DNA of 64,000 nucleotides from assembly GCA_046565765.1 (NCBI GenBank), contig JBKHXX010000048.1, forward strand, positions 1 through 64,000, read 5' to 3'. The translations under genes and the position numbers were made by a program. Numbering within the stretch: position 1 is the first letter of the stretch; every line of letters starts with the position of its first letter. The notes under the pieces are model-generated. The model did no database searches and was not told where the DNA came from. It was given only the letters and a program-made list of their open reading frames with translations. Positions 1 through 8,881 of this stretch are shown here, in pieces. The stretch is from JBFMCT01 sp046565765. GTDB taxonomy: Bacteria > Actinomycetota > Acidimicrobiia > Acidimicrobiales > AC-14.

Positions 1-190
1 GGGTGAAGGCGTCGCTGACCGCGTCGGCGGCGTCGTCGGGGTTGGTCGTGACGGCGAGCGCGACCCGCCAGGCGGCGTCCACGTGGCGGCGGTACAGCTC
101 CGCGAAGGCGGCGAGGTCGCCGGCCCCAGCACGGGTCGCCAACGACGCGTCGGTCGCCTGGTGCTCCGCCGTCTGGCCACGCTTTCGCAT
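1..190 (-). CDS. ECF-type RNA polymerase sigma factor, N-terminal part (runs off the left edge)
   Basis: Reading leftward from ATG at 190, the 63 visible codons are open and give the start of a sigma-70 region 2: a motif reading GDLAAFAELYRRH followed by AWRVALAVTTNPDDAADAVSDAF. This is the usual helix pattern of extracytoplasmic-function sigma factors, which direct RNA polymerase to stress or envelope promoters. A purine-rich ribosome site (GAGGGAG) lies 5-6 bases before the ATG, which fixes the start. Region 4, the DNA-binding half and any anti-sigma partner lie outside the window, so the ECF group cannot be named. Confidence 0.8.
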   Translation of the reverse strand, partial: MRKRGQTAEHQATDASLATRAGAGDLAAFAELYRRHVDAAWRVALAVTTNPDDAADAVSDAFT

Positions 191-272
191 TCGTTCTCCC
201 TCAGGCGCCAGCGTATCGGGCCGAACGCCCGATTTCGACTGGCACCGGGGGAGTGCCCACGTCGCGCCCGCT

Positions 273-1244
273 TCAACCATTCGGCCTCAGGACCACTTTG
301 ACCGGCCCGTCGGCCCTGACGAGCTCGACGAAGGCCTGCCGCGCCCCGTCGAGCGGCCGGTGGTCGACCGCCGCCACCACCTCGTCGACCGCGCCGCCCG
401 CCACCGCGTCGACCGCAGCCGCGAACTCGGCGTCCGTGTAGGCGATCGACGGGCGCACGTCGACCTCTTCACCAGCCACAGCAGCTCGGGAAGGGCGACC
501 GTCTCACCCGGCGCGGCGGCGCCCAGGAGGACGACCTGGCCCCCCGCCGCCGCCGTCTCCACGGCGAGCCCGGGCGAGTGCGGGGTGCCTGCTGCCTCGA
601 ACACCACGTCGGGCGCCCGGCCGAGAGCTCGGGCCCCCGCTGCCGCATCGTCGGCCGCGGCGGCGCCGAGCGATGCGGCCACCGCCGCCCGCGCCGGCCT
701 CGGCTCGGCGACGGCGACGCGTGCGACGCCGGCCCGCCGCAGGGCGGCGGCGCACATGAGGCCCACTGAGCCCGCCCCGATCACCAGGACCGCGACGTCG
801 GGGTCGTGGACCGCCCGGCTGCGCCCCACGGCGTGCAGGGCGACCGCGTACGGCTCGGCCAGGGCGCCCCGGTCAGCCGTCGTGCCCGCCGGCAGGGGGT
901 GGCACGCCGAGGCGGGCACCGCCACCTGCTCGGCGTACCCGCCGTCGCGGAGGCCGAGCCCGATCGAGGTCGTCGCCTGCTGCGGGCACCGGTTGCCCGC
1001 TCCGGACCGGCACGCCGGGCACGTCCCGCACCGTCGGGCGGGGAGGATCGCGACGCGGGTCCCCGCCGGCGGGCCGGCGCCCGTCGGGTCGGGCGAGACG
1101 ACCGTGCCGGCGATCTCGTGGCCGAGGATCGCTCCCGCAGATCCCGCACCGCTCGACGGTGACGACCACCTCGCCCGGGCCCGGCACGGGGTCCGGCTTC
1201 TCGACGACGGCCAGCCCGCCGGAAGTCATCGCCACGGCCCGCAC
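273..1244 (-). pseudogene. Zinc-dependent medium-chain alcohol/threonine-type dehydrogenase, broken by two frame changes
   Basis: The protein can be followed only by switching frame twice. The N-terminus (from ATG at 1244) reaches CGICGSD, the catalytic-zinc cysteine motif. At about 1130 the sequence jumps directly to ILGHEIAG in another frame, so roughly 25 residues normally between these motifs are missing. The middle frame carries the four structural-zinc cysteines (CGTCPACRSGAGNRC) and the Rossmann motif VIGAGSVG. Near 466-475 a one-base loss (AAGAGG where AAGGAGG would restore frame) shifts to the C-terminus ending KVVLRPNG. The family oxidises alcohols or polyols with NAD(P). It is divergent from the acyl-CoA dehydrogenase gene, 52 bp apart. 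The internal deletion argues for real decay; the second shift alone could be a base-calling error. Confidence 0.75.
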
Positions 1245-1296
1245 GAGCCGCGCACCCTAGGGCGCCGCCGGGGGCCGCCCGTGCGAGAGTTCCCCC

Positions 1297-2517
1297 ATGG
1301 CCCCCTTCTCCCTCGAGCTCGACGAGGACCAGCTGCAGATCCAGTCCTGGGTGCACCAGTTCGCGGCGGACGTCGTGCGGCCGGCCGCCGCCGAGTGGGA
1401 CGAGCGGGAGGAGACGCCGTGGCCGGTCATCGAGCACGCGGCCGAGGTGGGGCTGTACTCGCTGGACTTCCTGGCCAACGCCTTCGCCGACCCGACCGGC
1501 CTCACCGTCCCGCTGATCATGGAGGAGATGGCGTGGGGCGACGCCGGCATCGCCCTCGCCATCTTCGGGACCACACTCGGCGTCTCCGGGCTCATGGCGA
1601 ACGGCACGCCGCAGCAGGTGGCCGAGTGGCTCCCGCGCTGCTTCCGCGACGAGCACGGCAACGTGGCGGTCGCCGCCTTCGCGGTGTCCGAGCCGGACGC
1701 CGGCTCCGACGTCAGCTCGCTGCGCACGCGAGCGGTGTACGACGAGGCCACCGACGAGTGGGTCCTCGACGGGACGAAGACGTGGATCACCAACGGGGGC
1801 ATCGCCGGCGTGCACGTCGTCGTGGCATCGGTCGACCCCGCGCTGGGCTCTCGGGGGCAGGCCAGCTTCGTCGTCCCGCCGGGCACGCGCGGGCTGTCCG
1901 AGGGCCGGAAGTTCAAGAAGATGGGGATCCGCGCCTCGCACACCGCCGAGGTGGTGCTCGACGGGTGCCGCGTGCCGGGGCGCTGCCTGCTGGGCGGTCG
2001 TGACCGCCTCGAGGAACGGCTGGCCCGGGCGCGCGAGGGCCGGGGCAGCGGGCGCAGCCAGGCCGCCATGCGGACGTTCGAGTCGTCGCGGCCCGCCGTC
2101 GGCGCCCAGGCCGTCGGCATCGCCCGGGCCGCCTACGAGCACGCCCTCGAGTATGCGAAGAGCCGGCGCCAGTTCGGCCGGGCGATCGTCGAGAACCAGG
2201 CCGTCGCCTTCAAGCTCGCCGACATGAAGACGTCCGTGGACGCCGCCCGCCTCCTGGTGTGGCGAGCGGCGTGGATGAGCCGCCAGGGCGCCGGCTTTCC
2301 CAACGGCGAGGGCTCGATGTCCAAGCTGGTCGCCGGCGAGACGGCCGTGCGCGTCACCGACGAGGCGATCCAGATCCTCGGCGGCTACGGCTACGTGCGC
2401 GACGCGCCCGTCGAGCGCTGGCACCGCGACGCGAAGATCTACACGATCTTCGAGGGCACCTCGGAGATCCAGCGGCTGATCATCGCAAGAGCCATCTCTG
2501 GCCTGCACATCTCATGA
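1297..2517 (+). CDS. Acyl-CoA dehydrogenase
   Basis: This 406-residue protein has the full length and domain order of the acyl-CoA dehydrogenase family: an N-terminal helical domain, a middle beta domain with AFAVSEPDAGSDVSS and WITNGG that contact FAD and substrate, and a C-terminal helical domain with RRQFG and QILGGYGY. The catalytic-base glutamate of the short/medium-chain type is present in YTIFEGTSEIQR near the end. The enzyme introduces an alpha-beta double bond into acyl-CoA thioesters, passing electrons to an electron-transfer flavoprotein. Substrate chain length cannot be read from sequence. No beta-oxidation partner gene is adjacent. ATG at 1297 was chosen because the family begins close to the FSLELDEDQ segment. 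Confidence 0.93.
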   Translation: MAPFSLELDEDQLQIQSWVHQFAADVVRPAAAEWDEREETPWPVIEHAAEVGLYSLDFLANAFADPTGLTVPLIMEEMAWGDAGIALAIFGTTLGVSGLMANGTPQQVAEWLPRCFRDEHGNVAVAAFAVSEPDAGSDVSSLRTRAVYDEATDEWVLDGTKTWITNGGIAGVHVVVASVDPALGSRGQASFVVPPGTRGLSEGRKFKKMGIRASHTAEVVLDGCRVPGRCLLGGRDRLEERLARAREGRGSGRSQAAMRTFESSRPAVGAQAVGIARAAYEHALEYAKSRRQFGRAIVENQAVAFKLADMKTSVDAARLLVWRAAWMSRQGAGFPNGEGSMSKLVAGETAVRVTDEAIQILGGYGYVRDAPVERWHRDAKIYTIFEGTSEIQRLIIARAISGLHIS

Positions 2518-2822
2518 GCCGGGCGCGCCGCTCGCGTCGTAGGGCGGCCAGCATCCCTGCTCCCCGCTGGTACCAGGGATCGGTGGAGTCGAGGGCGCCG
2601 CCGGGGCACCGGGCCGCCAGGAGCAGGGCGTTGTCGAGGTGGACCGGGCCGTGTTGGTCGCCGACGAGGCGACGGCGGCCGACGCCATCTGTCCAGCGAT
2701 GACCCGGCCCGCCACCTACGAGATCGTGGATGACCGGTCCGGCAAGCGGCCGGTGATGCACACGGCGGAGGGCCCGAGGTGGCGGGCGGTCGTGGTGGAC
2801 TCGCAAGACGACGACGCGTGAC
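2518..2822 (+). other. Region without a recognisable intact gene
   Basis: About 300 bases between the acyl-CoA dehydrogenase and the remains of an SDR gene. A 60-codon open frame (2639-2821) exists, but I recognise no family and see no ribosome site. The segment is best read as gene debris next to the two pseudogenes. Confidence 0.4.
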
Positions 2823-3260
2823 GAGGCAGGCGCCTCAGCCGCACAACCACTCCCAGGCATCGGAGCCGCCTTCGCACGGCACCTCGCCGCTGCCGGACAC
2901 GACGTGGTGCTCGTGGCCCGCCGGGAGCATCGGCTCAAGGAGCTGGCTGCCGACATCCAGGCCGCACACCCAGTTCGCTGCGAGGTGTTCGCCGCAGACC
3001 TGGCCGATCCGGAGGCGCCCGTGGCGATCCTGGGCCACGTCGAGGCCGGCGGCGGCGTGATCGACATCCTGGTCAACAACGCCGGCCTCTCCGGCAACAC
3101 CGCGTTCGCGGACACTGGCGTGGTTGGGGCTGGCCGACGAGCTGCAGCTCATGGTGACGGCGCCGACCCACCTGAGTCGTCTCGTGGCGCCGGGCATGCG
3201 TGACCGCGGGTGGGGACGCATCGTGAACGTAGCCTCGGTCGTGCGCTGCTTCCGCCGCCG
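2823..3260 (+). pseudogene. Short-chain dehydrogenase/reductase, fragmentary
   Basis: In one frame the segment reads GAS, six extra residues, then GIGAAFARHLAAAGHDVVLVARR, a classical SDR nucleotide-binding start with a small insertion. It continues through an acidic AADLADPEAP stretch and IDILVNNAGLSG. Around 3105-3125 the frame shifts by one base, and the next frame gives LADELQLMVTAPTHLSRLV and GRIVNVASV, the SDR segment leading to the active-site serine. The match then stops: the YxxxK motif and C-terminus are absent. There is no good start codon in front. It is therefore a decayed or truncated oxidoreductase gene of the DltE-like SDR group. Confidence 0.7.
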
Positions 3261-3496
3261 GCCGGTCCGACGAGTAAAGGCGCGTGTCCTGCCTGCGTGG
3301 CAGTCGTCAGCCTGGGCGAACGCCAGGTTCATCCTGCTGCGCTACCCGCCCCGACGCGCCGGTAGTCGCGCCCGGCGCCCGTGGTCGAGTTCGCCGGCGT
3401 CGCGACGTCACGGCGTACCGATCGCGCTGGCCCTCACTCGCGAGCCGGTAATCGTGGCGCCCGTACCCGAAGCTGTCGCAGCGAAGCACCGCGGCC

Positions 3497-3502
3497 TAGC
3501 CT
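3497..3502 (+). promoter_or_regulatory. -10 element of the coiled-coil protein gene
   Basis: TAGCCT lies 6 bases before the ATG at 3509, so transcription would start at the initiation codon (leaderless). The same hexamer and spacing recur before mfd. Confidence 0.5.
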
Positions 3503-3508
3503 CGAAGC

Positions 3509-3766
3509 ATGGTCGAGTCGCTGGAGGAGGTCCTCGCCCGGGCTGAGGTAGCACGGACGGAGATAGCGGAACTCTTGGCCCAGTTGGCGGCCGAGCGAGA
3601 GGCGCTGAAGGCCGTCACGTCGGAGGCTCATGAGGCGACTCGAGATCTACGTACCGCGGCTCGAGAGGCGAAGGAGGAGATGCGTCAGTCGGGGAAAGCA
3701 GAAGCCCGCAAGCATCTCGCCAAGCAGATGAGAGCAGCTGCCGAGATCCTGGCGAAGGACTCGTAG
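3509..3766 (+). CDS. Small coiled-coil protein of unknown function
   Basis: An 85-residue protein made almost entirely of charged alpha-helix with heptad-like spacing (VLARAEVARTEIAELLAQL, then a Lys/Glu/Arg-rich second half), without signal peptide or membrane segment. I do not recognise a named family. The start is supported by the TAGCCT box 6 bases upstream, with no ribosome site, which fits leaderless translation. It stands alone between gene debris and mfd, with about 260 bp separating it from mfd. It could be a structural or adaptor protein, but nothing in the neighbourhood fixes a role. Confidence 0.55.
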   Translation: MVESLEEVLARAEVARTEIAELLAQLAAEREALKAVTSEAHEATRDLRTAAREAKEEMRQSGKAEARKHLAKQMRAAAEILAKDS

Positions 3767-3941
3767 CGCCCGTCCCGCCGGGTACCACGATCTGCCGCCC
3801 TGTACTCACGCGCTCGACGTCCCGTTCTCCGGCGCTCTTGCGGCCGCCTCGCGATGGCGATGGGACGCAGGGGCCGCTCGCGATCACCGGCGCCGTGCTT
3901 GAGAGGTGCACTACTGGCACCGAGTCTTCGAGCACGGTCCC

Positions 3942-3976
3942 ACCGGTTGGGTGCCACCCCCTGGCACACAACCGGT
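3942..3976. repeat. 15-bp inverted repeat upstream of mfd
   Basis: The arms 3942-3956 and 3962-3976 are inverted copies of ACCGGTTGKGTGCCA (14 of 15 pairs) around a 5-base CCCCC loop. The element ends about 42 bp before the mfd -10 box and 176 bp after the stop of the coiled-coil gene. There is no T tract, so it may be a protein-binding dyad or an actinobacterial terminator hairpin. Confidence 0.65.
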
Positions 3977-4018
3977 ACACGGATCGGCCGGGCCGGAGGC
4001 GTAGCGCGGCGGCGGCCG

Positions 4019-4024
4019 TAGCCT
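4019..4024 (+). promoter_or_regulatory. -10 element of mfd
   Basis: TAGCCT sits exactly 6 bases before the GTG at 4031, predicting a leaderless mfd transcript. Hexamer and spacing are identical to those of the preceding gene. Confidence 0.5.
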
Positions 4025-4030
4025 TGGCGG

Positions 4031-7000
4031 GTGAGCCTGACGTCCCTCCCGCCGCTGCTGCGCGCCGACCCGGCGCTGACCGCCGTGGCCGGGCGGGGGA
4101 CGGCGGTGCTGGCCGTGCCGCAGCCGGCCCGGGCATTCGTGGTGGCGGGGCTGGCCCAGCTGTCCGAGCGCCACCCGCTGGTGGTGGCGCTGCCCACGGC
4201 GACGGACGCCGAGCGCCTGGCCGCCGACGTGCGGGCCTTCCTGGGCGAGGACGCGGTGGACACCTTCCCGGCGTGGGAGACGCTGCCGTTCGAGCGGGTC
4301 AGCCCGAGCGTGGAGACCATGGGGCGCCGGCTGCGGGCCATGTGGCGGCTGCGCAACCCCGGGCGCATGCCCCGCGTCCTGGTCGCCCCGGTGAAGGCCC
4401 TCGTCCAGCGCCTCGGCCCCCACGTGGAGGAGGCCGAGCCCGTCGTCCTGGCCCCGGGCGACCAGGTCGACCCCGAGGAGCTGGTCGCGCGCCTGGTGGG
4501 CGCCGGCTACCGCCGGGAGTACCAGGTCGAGCACCGGGGCGAGGTGGCGGTGCGGGGGTCGATCGTGGACGTGTTCCCCTCCACCGCCGACGTCCCCGTC
4601 CGCATCGACCTGTGGGGCGACGAGGTGGACCGCCTCACCGAGTTCGCGGTGGCCGACCAGCGCTCCACCGCAGACGTGGCGGGCGTGGAGATCTTCGCCT
4701 GCCGCGAGCTGCTGCCCACTCCCGAGGTGCGGGAGCGGGCGGCCCGGCTGGTGGGCGCCGAGCCGTGGGGACGCGAGCAGTGGGAGCGGCTGGCCGAGGG
4801 CCTGGTGTTCGACGGCATGGAGTCGTGGCTGCCGTGGCTCACCGAGGGCGAGCACCTCCTGCCCGACCTGATCGATGAGAACGCCCAGGTGCTGCTCGTG
4901 GAGCCCCGCCGCATGCGGGACCGCGCCGCCGAGCTGCTGGACGAGGAGGCCGCCCTGGCCGGCACCCTGGCCGGTACCTGGGGCGCCGCCGACCGCACCT
5001 TCCCCCAGCTGCACCTCCCGTTCGACCGGCTGCTGGCCCACACCCGGGCGCCGGTGTGGTCGGTGACCAGCGCGGCGGAGGGCCCCGACACGCCCACCAT
5101 CACGGCCACCGGCTGGGACCCCGTGGTGGGCGACGGGTCGCGGCTGGCCAAGCAGCTCACCGACCTGGTGGGCGACGGGTTCCGGGTCGTCATCGCGGCC
5201 GACGGCGAGGGCACGGCCGCCCGCATCACCGAGCGCCTGCGGGACGAGGCCGTCGGCGGCGTCGAGGTGGTGGTGGCGCCCCTGGAGCGGGGGTTCGTCC
5301 TCCCGTCCATCAGGCTGGCCGTGCTCGGCGAGAGCGACGTCACCGGCCGCCGCCGCCCCCACCGTCGCCCTCGGCCCCGGCCCCGGGCCACCGAGGGCTT
5401 CTTCGACGACCTGTCGCCCGGCGACTACGTCGTCCACCACGCCCACGGCGTGGCCCGCTACGGCGGCATGGTGAAGCGCTCGATGGGCGGGGCCGAGCGG
5501 GACTACCTGCTGCTGGAGTACCGGGGCGGCGACAAGCTGTACGTCCCGTCGGACCAGATCGACCTGGTGCGGCCGTACACCGGCGGCGAGGCGCCGTCGC
5601 TGCACAAGCTGGGCGGGGCCGACTGGCAGCGCAGCAAGGCGAAGGTCCGCTCGGCCGTGCGGGAGATCGCCCAGGAGCTGATCGTCCTGTACCGGCGCCG
5701 GGTCACCAGCACGGGCCACGCCTTCGACCCCGACACGCCCTGGCAGCACGAGCTGGAGAGCGCCTTCCCCTACACCGAGACGCCCGACCAGCTCAAGGCC
5801 ATCACCGAGGTGAAGGCCGACATGGAGGAGCCCGTCCCGATGGACCGCCTGGTGTGCGGCGACGTGGGCTTCGGCAAGACCGAGGTCGCCCTGCGGGCGG
5901 TGTTCAAGGCGGTGCAGGACGGCAAGCAGGCCGCCGTCCTCGTCCCCACCACCCTCCTGGCCCAGCAGCACTTCGCCACCTTCTCCGACCGCTTCGCCGG
6001 GTACCCGGTGCGGGTGGAGGTCCTCTCCCGGTTCCTCACCGGCCCCCAGGCCAAGAAGGTGGCCGACGGGCTGCGGGACGGGTCGGTGGACGTGGTCATC
6101 GGGACCCACCGCCTGCTCAGCGGCGACGTGGCGTTCAAGGACCTGGGCCTGCTGGTGGTGGACGAGGAGCAGCGCTTCGGGGTCACCCACAAGGAGGCCA
6201 TCAAGAAGCTGCGGGCCATCACCGAGGTCAAGGCCGACATGGAGGAGCCCACCCCCATGGACCGGCTGGTGTGCGGCGACGTGGGCTTCGGCAAGACGGA
6301 GGTGGCCATCCGGGCCGCCTTCAAGGCGGTGCAGGACGGCAGGCAGGTGGCCGTGCTGGTGCCCACGACCCTCTTGGCCCAGCAGCACTTCCAGACGTTC
6401 TCGGAGCGGTTCGCCGGCTACCCCGTGCGGGTGGAGGTGATCTCCCGGTTCCTCACCCCCGGCCAGGCCAGGAAGGTGGTGGAGGGCCTGGCCGACGGCT
6501 CGGTGGACGTCGTCATCGGCACCCACCGTCTGCTGTCGGGCGACGTGAAGTTCAAGAGCCTGGGCCTGCTGGTGGTGGACGAGGAGCAGCGCTTCGGCGT
6601 CACCCACAAGGAGGCGATCAAGCAGCTGCGCACCGATGTGGACGTGCTGACCCTCACGGCCACGCCCATCCCCCGCACGCTGGAGATGAGCCTGACCGGC
6701 ATCCGCGACCTGACCCTTCTCAACACCCCACCGGCCGAGCGCCAGCCCATCCTCACCTACGTGGGCGAGTACGACGAGCGGGCGGTGAGCGAGGCCATCC
6801 GCCGGGAGCTGCTGCGGGAGGGGCAGGTGTTCTTCGTCCACAACCGGGTGTACGACATCGAGGGAACGGCGTCCCGCATCAAGGAGCTCGTGCCCGAGGC
6901 CCGGGTGGCGGTGGCCCACGGCCAGATGGACGAGGCCCAGCTGGAGAAGGTCGTCCTCGACTTCTGGGAGGGAGAGTACGACGTGCTGGTGTGCACCACG

Positions 7001-7849
7001 ATCATCGAGTCGGGGATCGACATGCCCACCGTCAACACGCTCGTCGTCGACCGGGCCGACCTCATGGGCCTGGGCCAGCTCCACCAGCTGCGGGGCCGGG
7101 TGGGCCGGGCCGGCCAGCGGGCCTACGCCTACCTCTTCTTCCCGCCCGAGCGGCAGCTCACCGAGCAGGCCTACGAGCGGTTGAAGACGATCGGCGAGCA
7201 GACCGAACTGGGCTCGGGGTTCAAGATCGCCATGCGCGACCTCGAGATCCGGGGGGCGGGCAACCTGCTAGGGGCCAACCAGTCGGGGCACATCGCGGCC
7301 GTGGGCTACGACCTGTACGTCCAGATGGTGGCGGAGACGGTGGCCGAGCTGAAGGGCGAGCCGGTCAAGGAGCCGGCCGAGGTGCGCATCGACATCCCCG
7401 TCGACGCCTCCTTGCCGCCCGACTACGTCGCCCTCGAGGAGCTGCGGCTGGAGGCCTACCGGCGGCTCGCCGCGGTCACGTCCCAGCAGGAGGTGGACGA
7501 CATCGAGTCGGAGTGGACGGACCGCTACGGCCCGCCGCCCGAGCCCGCCCAGGCCCTGCTCCGGGTGGCGCGCCTGCGGGCCGAGGCGGTCCGCACCGGG
7601 CTGCGGGAGGTCACCGTGGCCCGGGGCGTGGCCCGGTTGTCGCCGCTCGCCCTCAAGACCAGCCAGCGCATCCGCCTCCAGCGGCTGCTGCGGGACGCCG
7701 TCTACAAGGAGGACCTCGGCCAGCTGGTCGTTCCGCTCCGGGGGAAGACCGACCCGGCCGAGGCCCTGGCCACGCTCCTGGGCACCCTGGTCCCCCCCGA
7801 GCCGACGATTGGCGATCAGCCCGAGCCGGTACCATCGGTGGCCCGATGA
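4031..7849 (+). CDS. mfd: Transcription-repair coupling factor Mfd with a duplicated first translocase domain
   Basis: Mfd is the ATP-driven translocase that removes RNA polymerase stalled at DNA lesions and recruits UvrA. In order, the 1272-residue protein has a UvrB-like N-terminal part (about 1-400), the CarD-like polymerase-binding domain (about 460-530, YVVHHAHGVARYGG), then two consecutive copies of the first RecG-like RecA domain (590-728 and 729-867). These are followed by motif III (TATPIPRT), the second RecA domain with HQLRGRVGRAGQ, the TRG-like region (GAGNLLGANQSGH) and the C-terminal D7 domain. Each copy keeps Walker A (GDVGFGKT, lysines about 616 and 755) and DEEQ (about 711 and 850). 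Typical Mfd is some 1150-1200 residues, so the extra 139 residues explain the length. GTG at 4031 fits the upstream -10 box. The stop overlaps the next gene's ATG (ATGA). Confidence 0.95.
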   Translation: MSLTSLPPLLRADPALTAVAGRGTAVLAVPQPARAFVVAGLAQLSERHPLVVALPTATDAERLAADVRAFLGEDAVDTFPAWETLPFERVSPSVETMGRRLRAMWRLRNPGRMPRVLVAPVKALVQRLGPHVEEAEPVVLAPGDQVDPEELVARLVGAGYRREYQVEHRGEVAVRGSIVDVFPSTADVPVRIDLWGDEVDRLTEFAVADQRSTADVAGVEIFACRELLPTPEVRERAARLVGAEPWGREQWERLAEGLVFDGMESWLPWLTEGEHLLPDLIDENAQVLLVEPRRMRDRAAELLDEEAALAGTLAGTWGAADRTFPQLHLPFDRLLAHTRAPVWSVTSAAEGPDTPTITATGWDPVVGDGSRLAKQLTDLVGDGFRVVIAADGEGTAARITERLRDEAVGGVEVVVAPLERGFVLPSIRLAVLGESDVTGRRRPHRRPRPRPRATEGFFDDLSPGDYVVHHAHGVARYGGMVKRSMGGAERDYLLLEYRGGDKLYVPSDQIDLVRPYTGGEAPSLHKLGGADWQRSKAKVRSAVREIAQELIVLYRRRVTSTGHAFDPDTPWQHELESAFPYTETPDQLKAITEVKADMEEPVPMDRLVCGDVGFGKTEVALRAVFKAVQDGKQAAVLVPTTLLAQQHFATFSDRFAGYPVRVEVLSRFLTGPQAKKVADGLRDGSVDVVIGTHRLLSGDVAFKDLGLLVVDEEQRFGVTHKEAIKKLRAITEVKADMEEPTPMDRLVCGDVGFGKTEVAIRAAFKAVQDGRQVAVLVPTTLLAQQHFQTFSERFAGYPVRVEVISRFLTPGQARKVVEGLADGSVDVVIGTHRLLSGDVKFKSLGLLVVDEEQRFGVTHKEAIKQLRTDVDVLTLTATPIPRTLEMSLTGIRDLTLLNTPPAERQPILTYVGEYDERAVSEAIRRELLREGQVFFVHNRVYDIEGTASRIKELVPEARVAVAHGQMDEAQLEKVVLDFWEGEYDVLVCTTIIESGIDMPTVNTLVVDRADLMGLGQLHQLRGRVGRAGQRAYAYLFFPPERQLTEQAYERLKTIGEQTELGSGFKIAMRDLEIRGAGNLLGANQSGHIAAVGYDLYVQMVAETVAELKGEPVKEPAEVRIDIPVDASLPPDYVALEELRLEAYRRLAAVTSQQEVDDIESEWTDRYGPPPEPAQALLRVARLRAEAVRTGLREVTVARGVARLSPLALKTSQRIRLQRLLRDAVYKEDLGQLVVPLRGKTDPAEALATLLGTLVPPEPTIGDQPEPVPSVAR
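5798..6214 (+). repeat. Copy 1 of the tandem coding repeat in mfd
   Basis: 417 bp encoding residues 590-728, beginning AITEVKADM and ending EAIKKLR. It contains Walker A, the conserved VLVPTTLLAQQH segment and DEEQ. Confidence 0.95.
6215..6631 (+). repeat. Copy 2 of the tandem coding repeat in mfd
   Basis: 417 bp encoding residues 729-867, directly abutting copy 1 in frame. By my count 122 of 139 residues match copy 1. Many synonymous positions also differ, so the copies are not a recent identical duplication. Copy 2 runs on naturally into motif III. Confidence 0.95.
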
Positions 7850-8868
7850 GGACACGCTTCCCCTCTGCTGTCGCGCTCGCCCTGGCCTTGGGCTTTCTCG
7901 CCGCCTGCGGCAACGCCGGCCCCTACGCGGCCCGGGTCGACGGCGACTCCATCAGCCAGGACCAGCTCGAAGACGAGATGCGGGCCATCGCCGCCAACGA
8001 GGCCTACATCCGGTCGGTCGAGTCCCGCATCCAGGTGCGGGGCAGTGGGGCCGGCACCTTCGACGCCGCCTTCACCGGCCAGATCCTCGGGCGCCAGATC
8101 CAGTACGTGCTCGTCGACCGGGAGCTGGACAAGCGAGACCTCGAGGTCAAGAAGGCCGACCTCGACGCCGCCCGCACCGTCGTCACCCAGCAGGCGGGCG
8201 GGGAGGAGATCCTCAACGGGTTTCCCCAGAAGTACCGGGACACGCTGATCGAGCGGGCGGCCAAGGTGGACGTGCTGACCGTCTCGTTGTCCGGCCAGGC
8301 GGCCACCGACGAGGCCGCCCGCGCCTACTACGAGGGCAACAAGGACGAGTTCACCCAGGCCTGCGTCAGCCACATCCTGGTCGCCACCCGGGAGCGGGCC
8401 GACCAGCTCAAGGGCCGGATCACGGGCGGCGAGGACTTCGCGGCGGTGGCCCGCACCGACTCGCTGGACACCCAGAGCGCGTCGCAGGGTGGCGACCTCG
8501 GTTGCGACATCAACACCGACACCTTCGACGCCCCGCCGTTCACCACGGCGATGATGACCCAGCCCGTGGGGGAGGTCGGCGACCCGGTGCAGACCCAGGC
8601 CGGCTTCCACCTCCTCCTCGTGCGGTCGCGCACCGTGCCGCCGCTGGAGGAGGTCGGGGCCCGGGCCCGGGAGAAGGTCGTCACCGCCAGCAAGGCCAAG
8701 CTCCAGGAGTGGATCAACACCGCGGTGAGCGAGGCCAAGATCGAGGTCAACCCCAAGTACGGCACGTTCGACAAGACCACGCTGGCGGTGGTGCCGCCGG
8801 TGGCCCCCACCACCACCGTCGCACCGGAGCAGCCCCCGCAGAGCGGGATCCAGCCCCTGCGGCCATAG
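7846..8868 (+). CDS. SurA-like peptidyl-prolyl isomerase lipoprotein
   Basis: A 340-residue exported protein whose start overlaps the mfd stop (ATGA). The N-terminus is a lipoprotein signal with lipobox LAAC (cysteine 21). It is followed by a SurA/PrsA-like helical segment (QDQLEDEMRAIAANEAYI) and a parvulin domain at about 172-250 (SHILVATRERA and a GGDLG turn). The C-terminus is low-complexity proline/threonine. Such proteins catalyse proline isomerisation and assist folding of secreted proteins on the outer face of the membrane. The mfd, parvulin, mazG order forms a tight rightward group, although the shared transcription need not mean shared function. Confidence 0.85.
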   Translation: MRTRFPSAVALALALGFLAACGNAGPYAARVDGDSISQDQLEDEMRAIAANEAYIRSVESRIQVRGSGAGTFDAAFTGQILGRQIQYVLVDRELDKRDLEVKKADLDAARTVVTQQAGGEEILNGFPQKYRDTLIERAAKVDVLTVSLSGQAATDEAARAYYEGNKDEFTQACVSHILVATRERADQLKGRITGGEDFAAVARTDSLDTQSASQGGDLGCDINTDTFDAPPFTTAMMTQPVGEVGDPVQTQAGFHLLLVRSRTVPPLEEVGARAREKVVTASKAKLQEWINTAVSEAKIEVNPKYGTFDKTTLAVVPPVAPTTTVAPEQPPQSGIQPLRP

Positions 8869-8881
8869 GGTTTGCGGGCTC

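Noticed and set aside
1..3508. Genomic island or insertion sequence causing the pseudogenes
   Set aside because: No transposase, inverted ends, integrase or change in base composition could be seen.
3911..7084. Very long open frame on the minus strand opposite mfd
   Set aside because: It is a shadow of mfd: composition is His/Gly/Leu-rich without domains, and its codon bias is that of the opposite strand of a GC-rich gene.
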